A stretch of DNA of 64,000 nt from Acidobacteriota bacterium (lineage in GTDB: Bacteria; Acidobacteriota; Terriglobia; Acidiferrales; UBA7541): NCBI GenBank assembly GCA_003223215.1, contig QHYH01000112.1:1-64000 (forward strand), in the 5' to 3' direction. The notes below the pieces were generated by a model, which was not told the origin of the DNA, ran no database searches, and was given only the letters and a program-made list of their open reading frames with translations. A program made the translations under genes and the position numbers. This document shows, piece after piece, positions 34,828 through 43,137 of this stretch; within the stretch, counting starts at the first letter, position 1, and each line of letters starts with the position of its first letter.

Positions 34828-35712
34828 ATGGGCACCACGGACCGATTCAGCCGCGACGAAGTCCAGCGTATTCTGGGTCTGTCTCCAAAACAATTGGACT
34901 ACTGGGACCGACTCGAGCTGGTCTCCGCGCGGAAAGATCAGGGGAGCCGCTTCTACGACTTTCGCGATCTGATCGCGCTGCGCACGGTAAAGCAGTTGAT
35001 CGAAACGGGGGTTCCCGCCAGCCGCCTGCGGCGCGCTCTCGCGGCGCTGCGTGAGAAACTTTCGCAAGTGCAGGCGCCGCTGACTGAATTGCGCGTTCTT
35101 TCCGATGGCAAGGACGTGATCGTGGAACGCGAAGGCGCACGCCTGGAACCGCTGACCGGCCAGTTTGTGATGAATTTCGAGACGCGCCAGTTGGACGAAG
35201 AAGTCCAAGTGATTTCCGAGCGCGGCGCCGACGAGTGGTTCGCGCTGGCGCTCGACTACGAAGCGGACCGCGCAAACCGCAAGACCTGGACGCAGGCCAT
35301 CGACGCCTACGAAAATGTTCTGCGACGGGATCCGCAGCGCACGGACGCACTCATCAATTGCGGAACGCTGTACTACGAGCAAGGGAATTTTGAAAAGGCT
35401 GGGGAATGCTACCGCCGCGCCATAGAAATCGACCCGCAAAGCGCGCTGGCGCATTTCAATCTGGGCAGCGTCCTGGAAGAAATGGGCCAACAGGAAGAGG
35501 CGCGGCGGCATCTGCGGCTGGCTGTGCGCCTCGATCTGAATCATCCCGACGCGCGTTACAACCTCGCGCTGGTGTGCGAGAAGCTGGGGGCCTTCGACGA
35601 GGCGCGCGAGCACTGGCAAGCTTATTTGCAGCTCGACCCGTCAAGCCCGTGGAGCGATTATGCACGCCAGCGGCTCGCCGCGAGGACGGCAAAGTCCGCC
35701 AGCCGCCACTGA
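34828..35712 (+). CDS. MerR-type HTH protein with TPR domain
   Basis: 294 residues. Residues 5-75 form a MerR-like winged helix (FSRDEVQRILGLSPKQLDYW, SRFYDFRDLIALRTVKQLIE), then a linker of about 75 residues, and three tetratricopeptide repeats at about 150-280 (QAIDAYENVLRRDP, KAGECYRRAIEIDP, EEARRHLRLAVRLDL, EAREHWQAYLQLDP). The typical effector-binding tail of MerR is replaced by TPRs, which suggests control through protein partners. It starts 24 bases after ku and probably shares its transcript. A link to repair control is inference. Confidence 0.85.
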   Translation: MGTTDRFSRDEVQRILGLSPKQLDYWDRLELVSARKDQGSRFYDFRDLIALRTVKQLIETGVPASRLRRALAALREKLSQVQAPLTELRVLSDGKDVIVEREGARLEPLTGQFVMNFETRQLDEEVQVISERGADEWFALALDYEADRANRKTWTQAIDAYENVLRRDPQRTDALINCGTLYYEQGNFEKAGECYRRAIEIDPQSALAHFNLGSVLEEMGQQEEARRHLRLAVRLDLNHPDARYNLALVCEKLGAFDEAREHWQAYLQLDPSSPWSDYARQRLAARTAKSASRH

Positions 35713-36037
35713 TAGTTCTATTGCTGACGGGGACTTCCTTCGCTCCGATTCAGATGAAAGCGTGCGACGAGGACGACACAAAGTGGATCGTTGGCGTCAT
35801 GGGTTCGATTGCAACGACAAGGCCAAGCTGCCACGCGAAGATTGGTTGAAAGTGTTTGCCACGGGTGGTCTTTCCAACAGACTCGGGTGCACATACGTTT
35901 ACAAGGAATGCCCCGATAGCAAAGTTGCCGCCGCCTTCGAGGCCAGCGGGAATCCAGAGGACCAATGGACGGAGATGCCTGAGGAACGAAGCGTGAGAAT
36001 GTCGATGCCGGTTCGACAATACGGCGTCACGGACTAG
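35660..36037 (+). CDS. Small hypothetical protein, doubtful frame
   Basis: A frame of 125 codons overlaps the end of the previous gene. The part after about residue 45 looks protein-like (LPREDWLKVFATGGLSNR, TYVYKECPDSKVAAAF). Just upstream, a neighbouring frame has signal-peptide-like LIVLLLTGTSFAP followed by KACDEDDTKW, so a short secreted protein with a frame break near 35805 is possible. No family recognised. Confidence 0.3.
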   Translation: MHASGSPRGRQSPPAATDSSIADGDFLRSDSDESVRRGRHKVDRWRHGFDCNDKAKLPREDWLKVFATGGLSNRLGCTYVYKECPDSKVAAAFEASGNPEDQWTEMPEERSVRMSMPVRQYGVTD

Positions 36038-36060
36038 CCTGCACGCAGCTGAAAAGGGCG

Positions 36061-37386
36061 TTACGCGATCTTGAGTTTCTTTTGCATCTCTTCGAGCGAG
36101 ATGCCCTTGGTTTCCGGATAGAAAAAAAGCACGACGAAGAATTGCACCACCATCATCGCGGAGAAAAACGCGAACGGGTAGCCGCCGGAAGACGCAGCCA
36201 TAAGAGGAAACGTCCAGGAAATCAGCGCGTTCATGATCCAGTGAGAAAAACTGCCGAGGCTTTGGCCCTTGGCGCGCACGCGGTTTGGAAAAACTTCGCT
36301 GAGATAGACCCAGATCACCGCGCCCTGGGAAAACGCAAAGAAGGCGATGAAGCCAATCAGCATCCATACCAGCAAATCTTCGTGACGGCCCGTCAGGAAG
36401 ATGGCGGCGACACCGGCAAGCGAAAGACACGTCCCCACCGATCCCACGAGCAGCAGCGTCTTGCGCCCGAGCTTGTCGATCACGGACATGGCAATCACGG
36501 TGAAAATGAGATTGGTGGCACCGACGGCAACGGATTGCAGGTCGCTAGAGACCTTGCTGAAGCCGGCGAACGCAAAGATGCTGTTCAGATAGTACAGGAT
36601 GGCGTTGATCCCGGAGAGTTGATTGAACATTCCGATGGTGACGGCCAGGAAAATGGGGACGCGGTATTTTGCGGAGAAGAGCGCGTCGCCCTTGACGTGC
36701 TCCGCGTCGATGGACTCTACGATTTCTCTCAGCTCTTGGTCCGCATTTTCTTCACCGGTCAGGCGAAGCACGTCCCCGGCTTCGTTCGTTCTTCCCTGCT
36801 TGACCAACCAGCGCGGGCTCTCGGGTATTCCAAAAAGCATCGCCAGGAAAAGCAGCGCGGGCAGGGCGGAAATGCCAAGCTTCCAGCGCCATTCCGCACT
36901 GCCAAAGCCCATCGTGCCGACCAAGTAGTTCGAGAAATAGGCAAGCAGAATCCCAAACACCACGTTGAATTGAAAGCAGCCGACCAGCCGCCCGCGCCAT
37001 CTGGCCGGGGAAATCTCCGCGATGTACATGGGCCCGAGAACGGAGGATCCGCCAATGCCCAGGCCGCCGATGAAGCGAAAAAGCACCAGGGCGCTCCAGT
37101 TCCATGCAAAAGCGCACCCCGCCGCGGAAACCACGTAGAGTATCGCCATCCAGCGCAAGCTGCCGCGGCGGCCCAGGCTGTCGCCCGGAATACTGGCGAG
37201 CATGGAACCAACCACGGTGCCCACGAGCGCGGCGGCAACGGTAAACCCTTCCCAGAAAGGCGAAAGATGATAGAGCGATTTGAGCGGCTGGATGGCTCCG
37301 GCGATGACGACGGTGTCGAATCCGAACAGCAGCCCTCCCAATGCTGCAACGACAGTGCTCTTCAAAAGCGTGGAATTTAGTTTCAT
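36061..37386 (-). CDS. MFS sugar:H+ symporter
   Basis: 441 residues with 12 membrane segments. Sugar-porter signatures are present: the first helix GGLLFGFDTVVIAGA, the loop GRRGSLRW, the central PESPRWLV, the loop IDKLGRKTLLLVG and the C-terminal PETKGISLEEM. It imports a hexose or pentose with protons; which sugar cannot be told. An upstream start at 37518 is in frame, but MKLNSTLLKS at 37386 matches family N-termini and was chosen. The 3' end is close to the small convergent gene. Confidence 0.93.
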   Translation of the reverse strand: MKLNSTLLKSTVVAALGGLLFGFDTVVIAGAIQPLKSLYHLSPFWEGFTVAAALVGTVVGSMLASIPGDSLGRRGSLRWMAILYVVSAAGCAFAWNWSALVLFRFIGGLGIGGSSVLGPMYIAEISPARWRGRLVGCFQFNVVFGILLAYFSNYLVGTMGFGSAEWRWKLGISALPALLFLAMLFGIPESPRWLVKQGRTNEAGDVLRLTGEENADQELREIVESIDAEHVKGDALFSAKYRVPIFLAVTIGMFNQLSGINAILYYLNSIFAFAGFSKVSSDLQSVAVGATNLIFTVIAMSVIDKLGRKTLLLVGSVGTCLSLAGVAAIFLTGRHEDLLVWMLIGFIAFFAFSQGAVIWVYLSEVFPNRVRAKGQSLGSFSHWIMNALISWTFPLMAASSGGYPFAFFSAMMVVQFFVVLFFYPETKGISLEEMQKKLKIA

Positions 37387-37556
37387 GGCGCCCCTGGGCG
37401 AACAAAAGCTCAATAAAGCAACGGGATTGTACAGAAGTTGATTCAGAAATGCGAGGCAGGATGCAGCAAGACCTCCGCGCAGTTTCGCGCGGACGAGATG
37501 AGCGGAACCTAGACACATTGCCGGGCCCGGAACAAATCTGCGGAATGGCGCACCGA

Positions 37557-38132
37557 TCAGGAAAATCTTGGGAGGAACATTCCCGTGCGCTGTTTGTGTT
37601 CTGCGAAACCGGGGCCAAATTCCTGACTGAGAAACAATTCTTCACGGCGGGCCTTGATGTAAAAGGAGAGCCATGCGATCGCCACCGCGAGCAGCGCGCG
37701 GACTTCTCCGAAGGTAATGGCGGTACCGAGAAGCGCGAGCAAAATGCCCGTGTAGATCGGATGACGGATGGCGCGGTAGGGCCCGGTTCGAATCAGTTCA
37801 TGGCCTTGTTTGAGCGTGACCACACCACTCCAATTCGTGCCGAGATGCCAACGCGCCCAAAACGCCACAGCAATGCCGTTGGCTGTCAGGGCAACGCCAA
37901 GCCACGCGCCGACAGGTCTGGCGGGAAGAAAAGGGGCGCTCAGCCAGCCATAAGGCGGATGTGGTTCATAGAGGAAGTAAAAGCCCAGCCCCAGCGGAAG
38001 CGTGTATGCAAAACGTTGAAGGATGGTCTCGCGCTGTTTCGTTTTCTTTCTCTTGAGCGCCGATGCCAGCCAATACGCGCCAAAGAGAAGCCACAGCGCA
38101 TCAATCCATTGGCGGGGCGAGGTGAAATGCAT
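37557..38132 (-). CDS. Isoprenylcysteine-carboxyl-methyltransferase-like membrane protein
   Basis: 191 residues with about five membrane segments. The conserved C-terminal motif of the ICMT/PEMT-like family is clear: LIRTGPYRAIRHPIYTGILL followed by REELFLSQEFGPGF. In bacteria such proteins are SAM-dependent membrane methyltransferases of mostly unknown substrate. It is transcribed toward the sugar transporter with a gap of 170 bases. Confident as family, not as function. Confidence 0.88.
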   Translation of the reverse strand: MHFTSPRQWIDALWLLFGAYWLASALKRKKTKQRETILQRFAYTLPLGLGFYFLYEPHPPYGWLSAPFLPARPVGAWLGVALTANGIAVAFWARWHLGTNWSGVVTLKQGHELIRTGPYRAIRHPIYTGILLALLGTAITFGEVRALLAVAIAWLSFYIKARREELFLSQEFGPGFAEHKQRTGMFLPRFS

Positions 38133-38682
38133 ATCTCACAGAATGCCGCAGCCGCGAAGACGGAGCAAGCCGACCGGGCTTTGCCGGCAAGAAATCTAGA
38201 GTCGCTTGAGCGTTTAAGCCCGGAGCTTTGGATGAAAAGATGTGGCTTCCCGGTAAGGACCCGGAGAAAGCGAGAAGTTGCGCTTCGACACTCCCAAGCG
38301 TCCCGCTCAGGAGGGCAGACCGACCTCTATCCCCAGGATTTCATTCCCTCTTACTCTGAAGTAAATACTCGCTTGACGCGGGCGTGATTCCCGCCTTGAG
38401 GCGCCCAAATAACAAAAAACTTATTTCCGAAATGGCCGCTGGCAGCCCCGGTGACGGCCATCCCTTCCACGGCAACAGCATTTCGGAACTGGCCGACGGT
38501 AGCTCGTTTGCCCTTGCCCTCTGGGACGCTAAGGATCGCCAAAGAAATGGGGAAAAGCAGGCAAGAAGCAGCCTCAGGACACGTATATTAGGTGGAGAGG
38601 AGCGGGTTCTCGCGAGTACAGCAGCTTTGCTTAAGGGACTTGGTCGAGATTACCCAAGAAAGGGTTGCCCAAGGAGGAAGAA
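38133..38682. other. Intergenic region with a weak minus-strand reading frame
   Basis: A minus-strand frame ending at 38351 reads RATVGQFRNAVAVEGMAV and KFFVIWAPQGGN, somewhat protein-like, but is only about 65 codons long and has no clear start or family. The right end supplies AAGGAGGA for the next gene. Confidence 0.35.
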
Positions 38683-39516
38683 ATGAAGATTGAGCGAGTG
38701 AGTCTTATGACCGTGGGCTTGCTGTTCGTGTTGGTGGCCGCCGCCTCGGCTCAAACGAAGGAAGCGGTCAGAACGACATCGGCGAAGAAGGCACGCGTTT
38801 TGGTCCTTGGCGTCTTCCACATGGCCAATCCGGGAAGAGACATGTTCAACTTGCAGGTTGACGATGTGCTGGCGCCGAGGCGGCAAAAAGAGCTAAGCGA
38901 CCTGGCGGAGATGCTCAAGAGGTTTCAGCCGACGAAAATCGCGCTTGAGTCGCCCGCGGGAAGTGAGAAAATCCGGAAGCAGTACGAGGACTATCTTGCG
39001 GGCAATTACTCGCTGACGCGGAGCGAGAGCGATCAGATCGGCTTCCGGTTGGCGAAAGAACTGGGGCACAAGCAGGTCTGTGGCATCGACATTCAGGGCG
39101 ACTTCCCGTTCGACCCGATCGCGCAATTCGCAAAGAAAAACGGGAAAGAGGAGCTGTTGAACGGATTGATCTCGCAAGTGCCAAAAGAAATCGAAGCGAT
39201 GTCTGCGGTTCTGAGCAAAGGAACCATCACCGATTTGCTGCGCTACATCAATCAGGACGAGCACGTGAGACGGGATCACGAGTTTTATATGAGCTTGGCG
39301 CAGTTTGCGGGGAACGGCGAGTATCCGGGTCCGGACTTGCTGGCAGCATGGTATCAGCGCAACATCCGGATCTACAGCAACCTGCGGGGAATGATTGATT
39401 CGCCGGACGACCGCGTGCTGGTCATCTACGGCTCAGGCCATCTGTTCTGGCTGCAGCGAGATGTTTTTGATTCACCGGACCTGGAGCTAGTGCGGCTGAG
39501 CGATTACGCAAAATAG
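38683..39516 (+). CDS. Secreted DUF5694-like protein
   Basis: 277 residues. A signal peptide (MKIERVSLMTVGLLFVLVAAASAQ) is followed by a domain starting VLVLGVFHMANPGRDMFN with ALESPAGSEK and, near the end, VLVIYGSGHLFWLQRDV. The paired His motifs (GVFHM; GSGHL) resemble TraB/DUF5694-type proteins, which have been likened to metal-dependent proteases; activity is not established. AAGGAGGA five bases before ATG fixes the start. The next gene begins 10 bases after the stop. Confidence 0.8.
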   Translation: MKIERVSLMTVGLLFVLVAAASAQTKEAVRTTSAKKARVLVLGVFHMANPGRDMFNLQVDDVLAPRRQKELSDLAEMLKRFQPTKIALESPAGSEKIRKQYEDYLAGNYSLTRSESDQIGFRLAKELGHKQVCGIDIQGDFPFDPIAQFAKKNGKEELLNGLISQVPKEIEAMSAVLSKGTITDLLRYINQDEHVRRDHEFYMSLAQFAGNGEYPGPDLLAAWYQRNIRIYSNLRGMIDSPDDRVLVIYGSGHLFWLQRDVFDSPDLELVRLSDYAK

Positions 39517-39526
39517 ACAGGCGATC

Positions 39527-39997
39527 ATGGAGAGTGGTTCAAAACCAAAGCACGTGATTACCGCCACGGCGGTCGTGCCGGCGCAGCCGAGCCGCGTGTA
39601 CGCGGTGATCGCGGACTATCACAATGGTCATCCGCACATCTTGCCGAAACAGTTTAGCGAGATGGTGGTCGAGAAAGGAGGAGTTGGAAGAGGAACGATC
39701 ATCCGCTTTCAGATGAGCGTCTTCGGTAGAAAGCAGACCTTTCGGGCGGCGATTAGCGAGCCGGAGCCAGGACGCGTGCTGGCGGAGACGGATCTGGATA
39801 ACAACGGTGCGGTGACCACTTTTGTTGTCGATCCTGATCCGGGCTCGGGCCATTCGCGAGTGACGATCAGGACGGAGCTTTCGGTGCGAAAGGGCATCGC
39901 CGGCAAGATTGAGCGCTTTCTTTCCGCGCGGCTGCTGCACCCTGTGTATAAGCGGGAGCTGGGCCTGCTGGCGGCTTATGTAAGGGAGCATCCATGA
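39527..39997 (+). CDS. SRPBCC-family protein
   Basis: 156 residues of START/Bet v1-like fold: ITATAVVPAQPSRVYAVIAD, GRGTIIRFQMSVFGRKQ, GRVLAETDLDN and the C-terminal long helix LLHPVYKRELGLLAAYV. Such proteins have a lipid- or polyketide-binding cavity. It is close to the DUF5694-like gene upstream and 15 bases before mtnB. No pathway can be assigned. Confidence 0.85.
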   Translation: MESGSKPKHVITATAVVPAQPSRVYAVIADYHNGHPHILPKQFSEMVVEKGGVGRGTIIRFQMSVFGRKQTFRAAISEPEPGRVLAETDLDNNGAVTTFVVDPDPGSGHSRVTIRTELSVRKGIAGKIERFLSARLLHPVYKRELGLLAAYVREHP

Positions 39998-40012
39998 TTA
40001 TAATGAGAGGAG

Positions 40013-40705
40013 ATGAAAACCCCCAAAGGCCGCTCGAAAGTGATCCCGGCTCGCCGAGGCGCTCGACCGGAAACGGAAAATTCCGGGAGTTTCTCGAAGG
40101 CGGCGGAAAGTTTGGCGGAGATTGGAAGAGGGTTTTATGCGCGGGGATGGGTGCTCGGAACGAGCGGAAACTTCAGTGTGGTGATTTCGCGAAAGCCGCT
40201 GCGGCTGGCGATCACTTCGACAGGATTGGACAAAGGCGCCTTGTCGGCCAAACAGTTTCTCGAAATTGATGAAACGGCGAATGTGGTGCGGGGTGAAGGA
40301 CGGCCCTCGGCGGAGGCCCTGCTACATCTGGCGATTGTGCGCAACGTGGAAGGTGGCGCAGTGCTCCACACGCACTCGGTGTGGAGCACGGTGCTTTCCG
40401 GCACGCATGCGCGGCATGGCGGCATCGCGCTCGAAGGGTACGAGATGCTGAAAGGCTTGGCCGCGGTAGAAACCCACAAGCACCGCGAGTGGCTGCCGAT
40501 CCTCGAGAACTCGCGGGACGTGGTGGAGCTGGCGGACCGCGTCACGAGCACGCTGCGGGAAACGCCAGGCATACATGGATTCCTTTTGCAGGCGCATGGG
40601 CTTTATACTTGGGGAGAAAGCTTGGCCGAAGCCAAGCGCCACGTGGAGATTCTGGAGTTTCTGATGGAAGTTCTGGTGCGATCCGGCGCCGCACAGAGTG
40701 CGTGA
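40013..40705 (+). CDS. mtnB: Methylthioribulose-1-phosphate dehydratase
   Basis: 230 residues of the class II aldolase fold. WVLGTSGNFSVV, ITSTGLDKG and the Zn-binding VLHTHSVWSTVLS and LLQAHGLYTWG are visible. The enzyme dehydrates methylthioribulose 1-phosphate in methionine salvage. Its adjacency to mtnD and mtnC makes the assignment firm, because fold alone would leave fuculose-aldolase relatives open. GAGAGGAG directly precedes the ATG. Confidence 0.92.
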   Translation: MKTPKGRSKVIPARRGARPETENSGSFSKAAESLAEIGRGFYARGWVLGTSGNFSVVISRKPLRLAITSTGLDKGALSAKQFLEIDETANVVRGEGRPSAEALLHLAIVRNVEGGAVLHTHSVWSTVLSGTHARHGGIALEGYEMLKGLAAVETHKHREWLPILENSRDVVELADRVTSTLRETPGIHGFLLQAHGLYTWGESLAEAKRHVEILEFLMEVLVRSGAAQSA

Positions 40706-40737
40706 GGGCTGGACGCCACGGGCAGGAGCAGATCGCC

Positions 40738-41304
40738 ATGGCTCTGTTGCGAATTCCTGACGAACAACGGTCGCTTTTCGAACACGATGAGGTACGGGAT
40801 TACCTCGCAGGAATCGGCATCGAATACGAGCGCTGGGAGACTCCGGCGAATTTGCCGGAGGATGCTTCGGCGGAGCAAGTGCTGAGCACATACGCTCCGC
40901 AACTTGAAGAATGCAAGCGCCGGGGCGGGTATGTCACGGCGGATGTGATTGACGTGAACCGAGACACTCCCGGGCTCGATGCCATGCTGGCGAAGTTCAA
41001 CATCGAACACACCCATGATGAAGACGAAGTGCGTTACATCATCTCCGGACGCGGGCTGTTCCACATTCATCCGCCGCAAGGACCGGTGGTGGCGATTGAG
41101 GTGAAAGCTGGCGACTTGATACGCGTGCCCCGCGGGACGCTCCACTGGTTTGATCTCTGCGGTGACCGTCGGATCCGGGCGATTCGCCTGTTTCAAGACA
41201 AGTCCGGCTGGACGCCTCACTATACCGGCAGCGGCGTGGACCGAAGCTATAAGCCTGTCTGCTGGGGGCCGCGCTACATTCCACCACAGATTCCAGCAAA
41301 GTAA
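40738..41304 (+). CDS. mtnD: Acireductone dioxygenase
   Basis: 188 residues of the cupin fold. The metal ligands of the family are visible in FNIEHTHDEDEVRYIISG (two His and Glu) with the last His in PRGTLHWFDL. It converts acireductone to the keto-acid precursor of methionine plus formate (Fe form), or to methylthiopropionate and CO (Ni form). ATG 40738 follows AGGAG at about ten-base spacing. Five bases separate it from mtnC. Confidence 0.94.
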   Translation: MALLRIPDEQRSLFEHDEVRDYLAGIGIEYERWETPANLPEDASAEQVLSTYAPQLEECKRRGGYVTADVIDVNRDTPGLDAMLAKFNIEHTHDEDEVRYIISGRGLFHIHPPQGPVVAIEVKAGDLIRVPRGTLHWFDLCGDRRIRAIRLFQDKSGWTPHYTGSGVDRSYKPVCWGPRYIPPQIPAK

Positions 41305-41309
41305 CCGGC

Positions 41310-42059
41310 GTGCCGCTTTTTGACGAAACGCCAGTCCGCGCCATCCTTCTCGACATCGAAGGAACGACCACTCCCGTAGATTTCGTGAGCACGACGCTTT
41401 TCCCATACGCAAGCGGAAAGCTAGAAACGTTTTTGCATGAGAACTATCGAAATTCGGAGATTCGTGCGCTTTTGGAAGACTTCCGTGCTCAGCAGCAACG
41501 CGATGAGCGGGGCGGACTCAAGCCGCCGCCATGGCACGACGGTTCCGAACAAGAGCAGGTGCGCTCGAGCGCTGCGTACGGTCAATGGCTCATCGCCAGG
41601 GACAGCAAGTGCACACCGCTAAAAACGCTTCAGGGGAAGATTTGGCAGCAGGGATACGCGAGCGGGGAGTTGAGAGGCGAAGTGTATCCGGATGTGCCGC
41701 CGGCGTTCGAACGGTGGAAGCGGCAAGGAAAGACAGTTTTTATTTATTCCAGCGGAAGCGTGCTTGCACAAATGTTGCTTTTTGGGAGCGTTCGAGCGGG
41801 GGATTTAACGCCGTACATCGCTTCCTTCTTTGACACGTACGTGGGAGCGAAGACCGAAGCCGAGAGCTACCGCCGGATCGCGGCGTCGGCAGGGTACGAG
41901 GCGACACAGTTTCTGTTTCTATCGGATGCCGGAAAAGAGATTGAGGCGGCGCGAGCCGCAGGAATGCAGGCGCTGCTGTGCCGCCGGGAAGACACTTCGG
42001 GCGCGGAGGAAGGCGCGGTGCATGCGGTTTATAGTTTCAATGATATTTTTCCGGAATGA
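41310..42059 (+). CDS. mtnC: Enolase-phosphatase E1
   Basis: 249 residues of the HAD superfamily: motif I ILLDIEGTTTP, motif II FIYSSGS, Lys in GAKTEAESY and motif IV FLSDAGKEIEAARAAG. It enolises and dephosphorylates the diketo intermediate to give acireductone, the mtnD substrate. The start is GTG. With mtnB and mtnD it forms a three-gene salvage operon. mtnA, mtnK and an aminotransferase are not in the window. Confidence 0.94.
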   Translation: MPLFDETPVRAILLDIEGTTTPVDFVSTTLFPYASGKLETFLHENYRNSEIRALLEDFRAQQQRDERGGLKPPPWHDGSEQEQVRSSAAYGQWLIARDSKCTPLKTLQGKIWQQGYASGELRGEVYPDVPPAFERWKRQGKTVFIYSSGSVLAQMLLFGSVRAGDLTPYIASFFDTYVGAKTEAESYRRIAASAGYEATQFLFLSDAGKEIEAARAAGMQALLCRREDTSGAEEGAVHAVYSFNDIFPE

Positions 42060-42201
42060 CGGATTCGGATGCGCAACGTCTGGCGGTGCTCGACCGACCC
42101 TGCCCGCCATTTGTTCGCTTCCATTCTCAGCGCATACGTGCGCCGCGCCGCAAAACGAACAACCATAAGGCTATCGCTGCAGGGAATGCTCAGGGCGATA
42201 G

Positions 42202-43092
42202 CTAATGTGCCGCGGCGGCTTTGCGAAGGGTCGCGGCATAGTCGGAGACGGAGTGGAGCGTGACGCCGTAGCGGCGCGCCGTTTCCACCGCACCCGGAAT
42301 CTCGTCACCCTTGGCATAGCCGAGCATGAGGGCGGCAAAGGTCTTTTGCAGCGGATCGCTCGAGCGGTGCTGCTCTTCGAGAGTAGCAACCGGAACTCGG
42401 TCCAGTTCCACTTTCTTTCCCAGAGTTCGCTCGAAGATTCCAACGGCGTCCAACTGGGACAGCGGCTCGGGCCCGCCCATCTCAAGAATCGCCGATGGGT
42501 GCGAAGGCTTTGTGGCCACCGCCAAAGCAAAAGCGACAACATCGTGAACGGAGATGTAGCTGACTTTCGCGTCGCCTGTGCCGTAAATGCGAGCGCGGCC
42601 GTTGGCGGGGTCGCAGCCGAGCGCCGGGCTCAGCCACATTTCCATGAAATAAGAAGGTCTGAGGACGGTGACGCGCATTTTGGAGGACAGAAGACGCTTC
42701 TCGCAATCGCGCTTGGCCGTTTCCAGCGGAGAGTCCACACGAATGTTCCCCGAATAAGACGTATAGACAAAGTGGCGCACGCCAGCGCGCTCTGCACTCT
42801 CAATTAAAGCGAGCGTGCCATCGTGGTCGACGCGGCGCAGCCCGTCGTCCTTGCCCTGAGGCATGGACGTAGCCGTCGTGAGAAGGGTCTCCACGCCCGC
42901 GCAGGCAGAAGGCAGGGATTCCGGTTTGGTGAGATCGGCATCAACGATCTCGACGCCCGCTGAAAGGAGTGGAGCGGCTTTCTCATGATGCGTTCCGCAG
43001 CGCACGAGCGCGCGCACCCTGCGCCCCAGACGACCGAGACCGAGGGCAACTTGCTGACCGACAAGACCTGTGGAACCGACGACGAGATCCAT
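42202..43092 (-). CDS. NmrA-like NAD(P)-binding protein
   Basis: 296 residues of atypical short-chain-dehydrogenase fold. The Rossmann motif GSTGLVGQQVA opens the protein, with VRHFVYTSYSG, VTVLRPSYFMEMWL and VSYISVHDVVAFAL. The catalytic Tyr-x3-Lys is absent as a clear motif, which points to the NmrA/HSCARG type, redox sensors or quinone/ether reductases. It is in the same direction as the metallo-beta-lactamase-like gene. Substrate not predicted. Confidence 0.85.
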   Translation of the reverse strand: MDLVVGSTGLVGQQVALGLGRLGRRVRALVRCGTHHEKAAPLLSAGVEIVDADLTKPESLPSACAGVETLLTTATSMPQGKDDGLRRVDHDGTLALIESAERAGVRHFVYTSYSGNIRVDSPLETAKRDCEKRLLSSKMRVTVLRPSYFMEMWLSPALGCDPANGRARIYGTGDAKVSYISVHDVVAFALAVATKPSHPSAILEMGGPEPLSQLDAVGIFERTLGKKVELDRVPVATLEEQHRSSDPLQKTFAALMLGYAKGDEIPGAVETARRYGVTLHSVSDYAATLRKAAAAH

Positions 43093-43137
43093 CGTTAACC
43101 TCCTCTGTTTTCCAGCCCGCGTCCCCGCGGGGACGTG

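Noticed and set aside
36082-37380. Long plus-strand frame of 432 codons opposite the sugar transporter
   Set aside because: His/Gln/Glu-rich mirror of the MFS gene; the minus strand has all sugar-porter motifs.
37760-37800. GGTTCGAATC-like stretch suggesting a tRNA T-arm
   Set aside because: It lies in the coding sequence of the methyltransferase-like gene (LIRTGP motif) and no cloverleaf can be formed.
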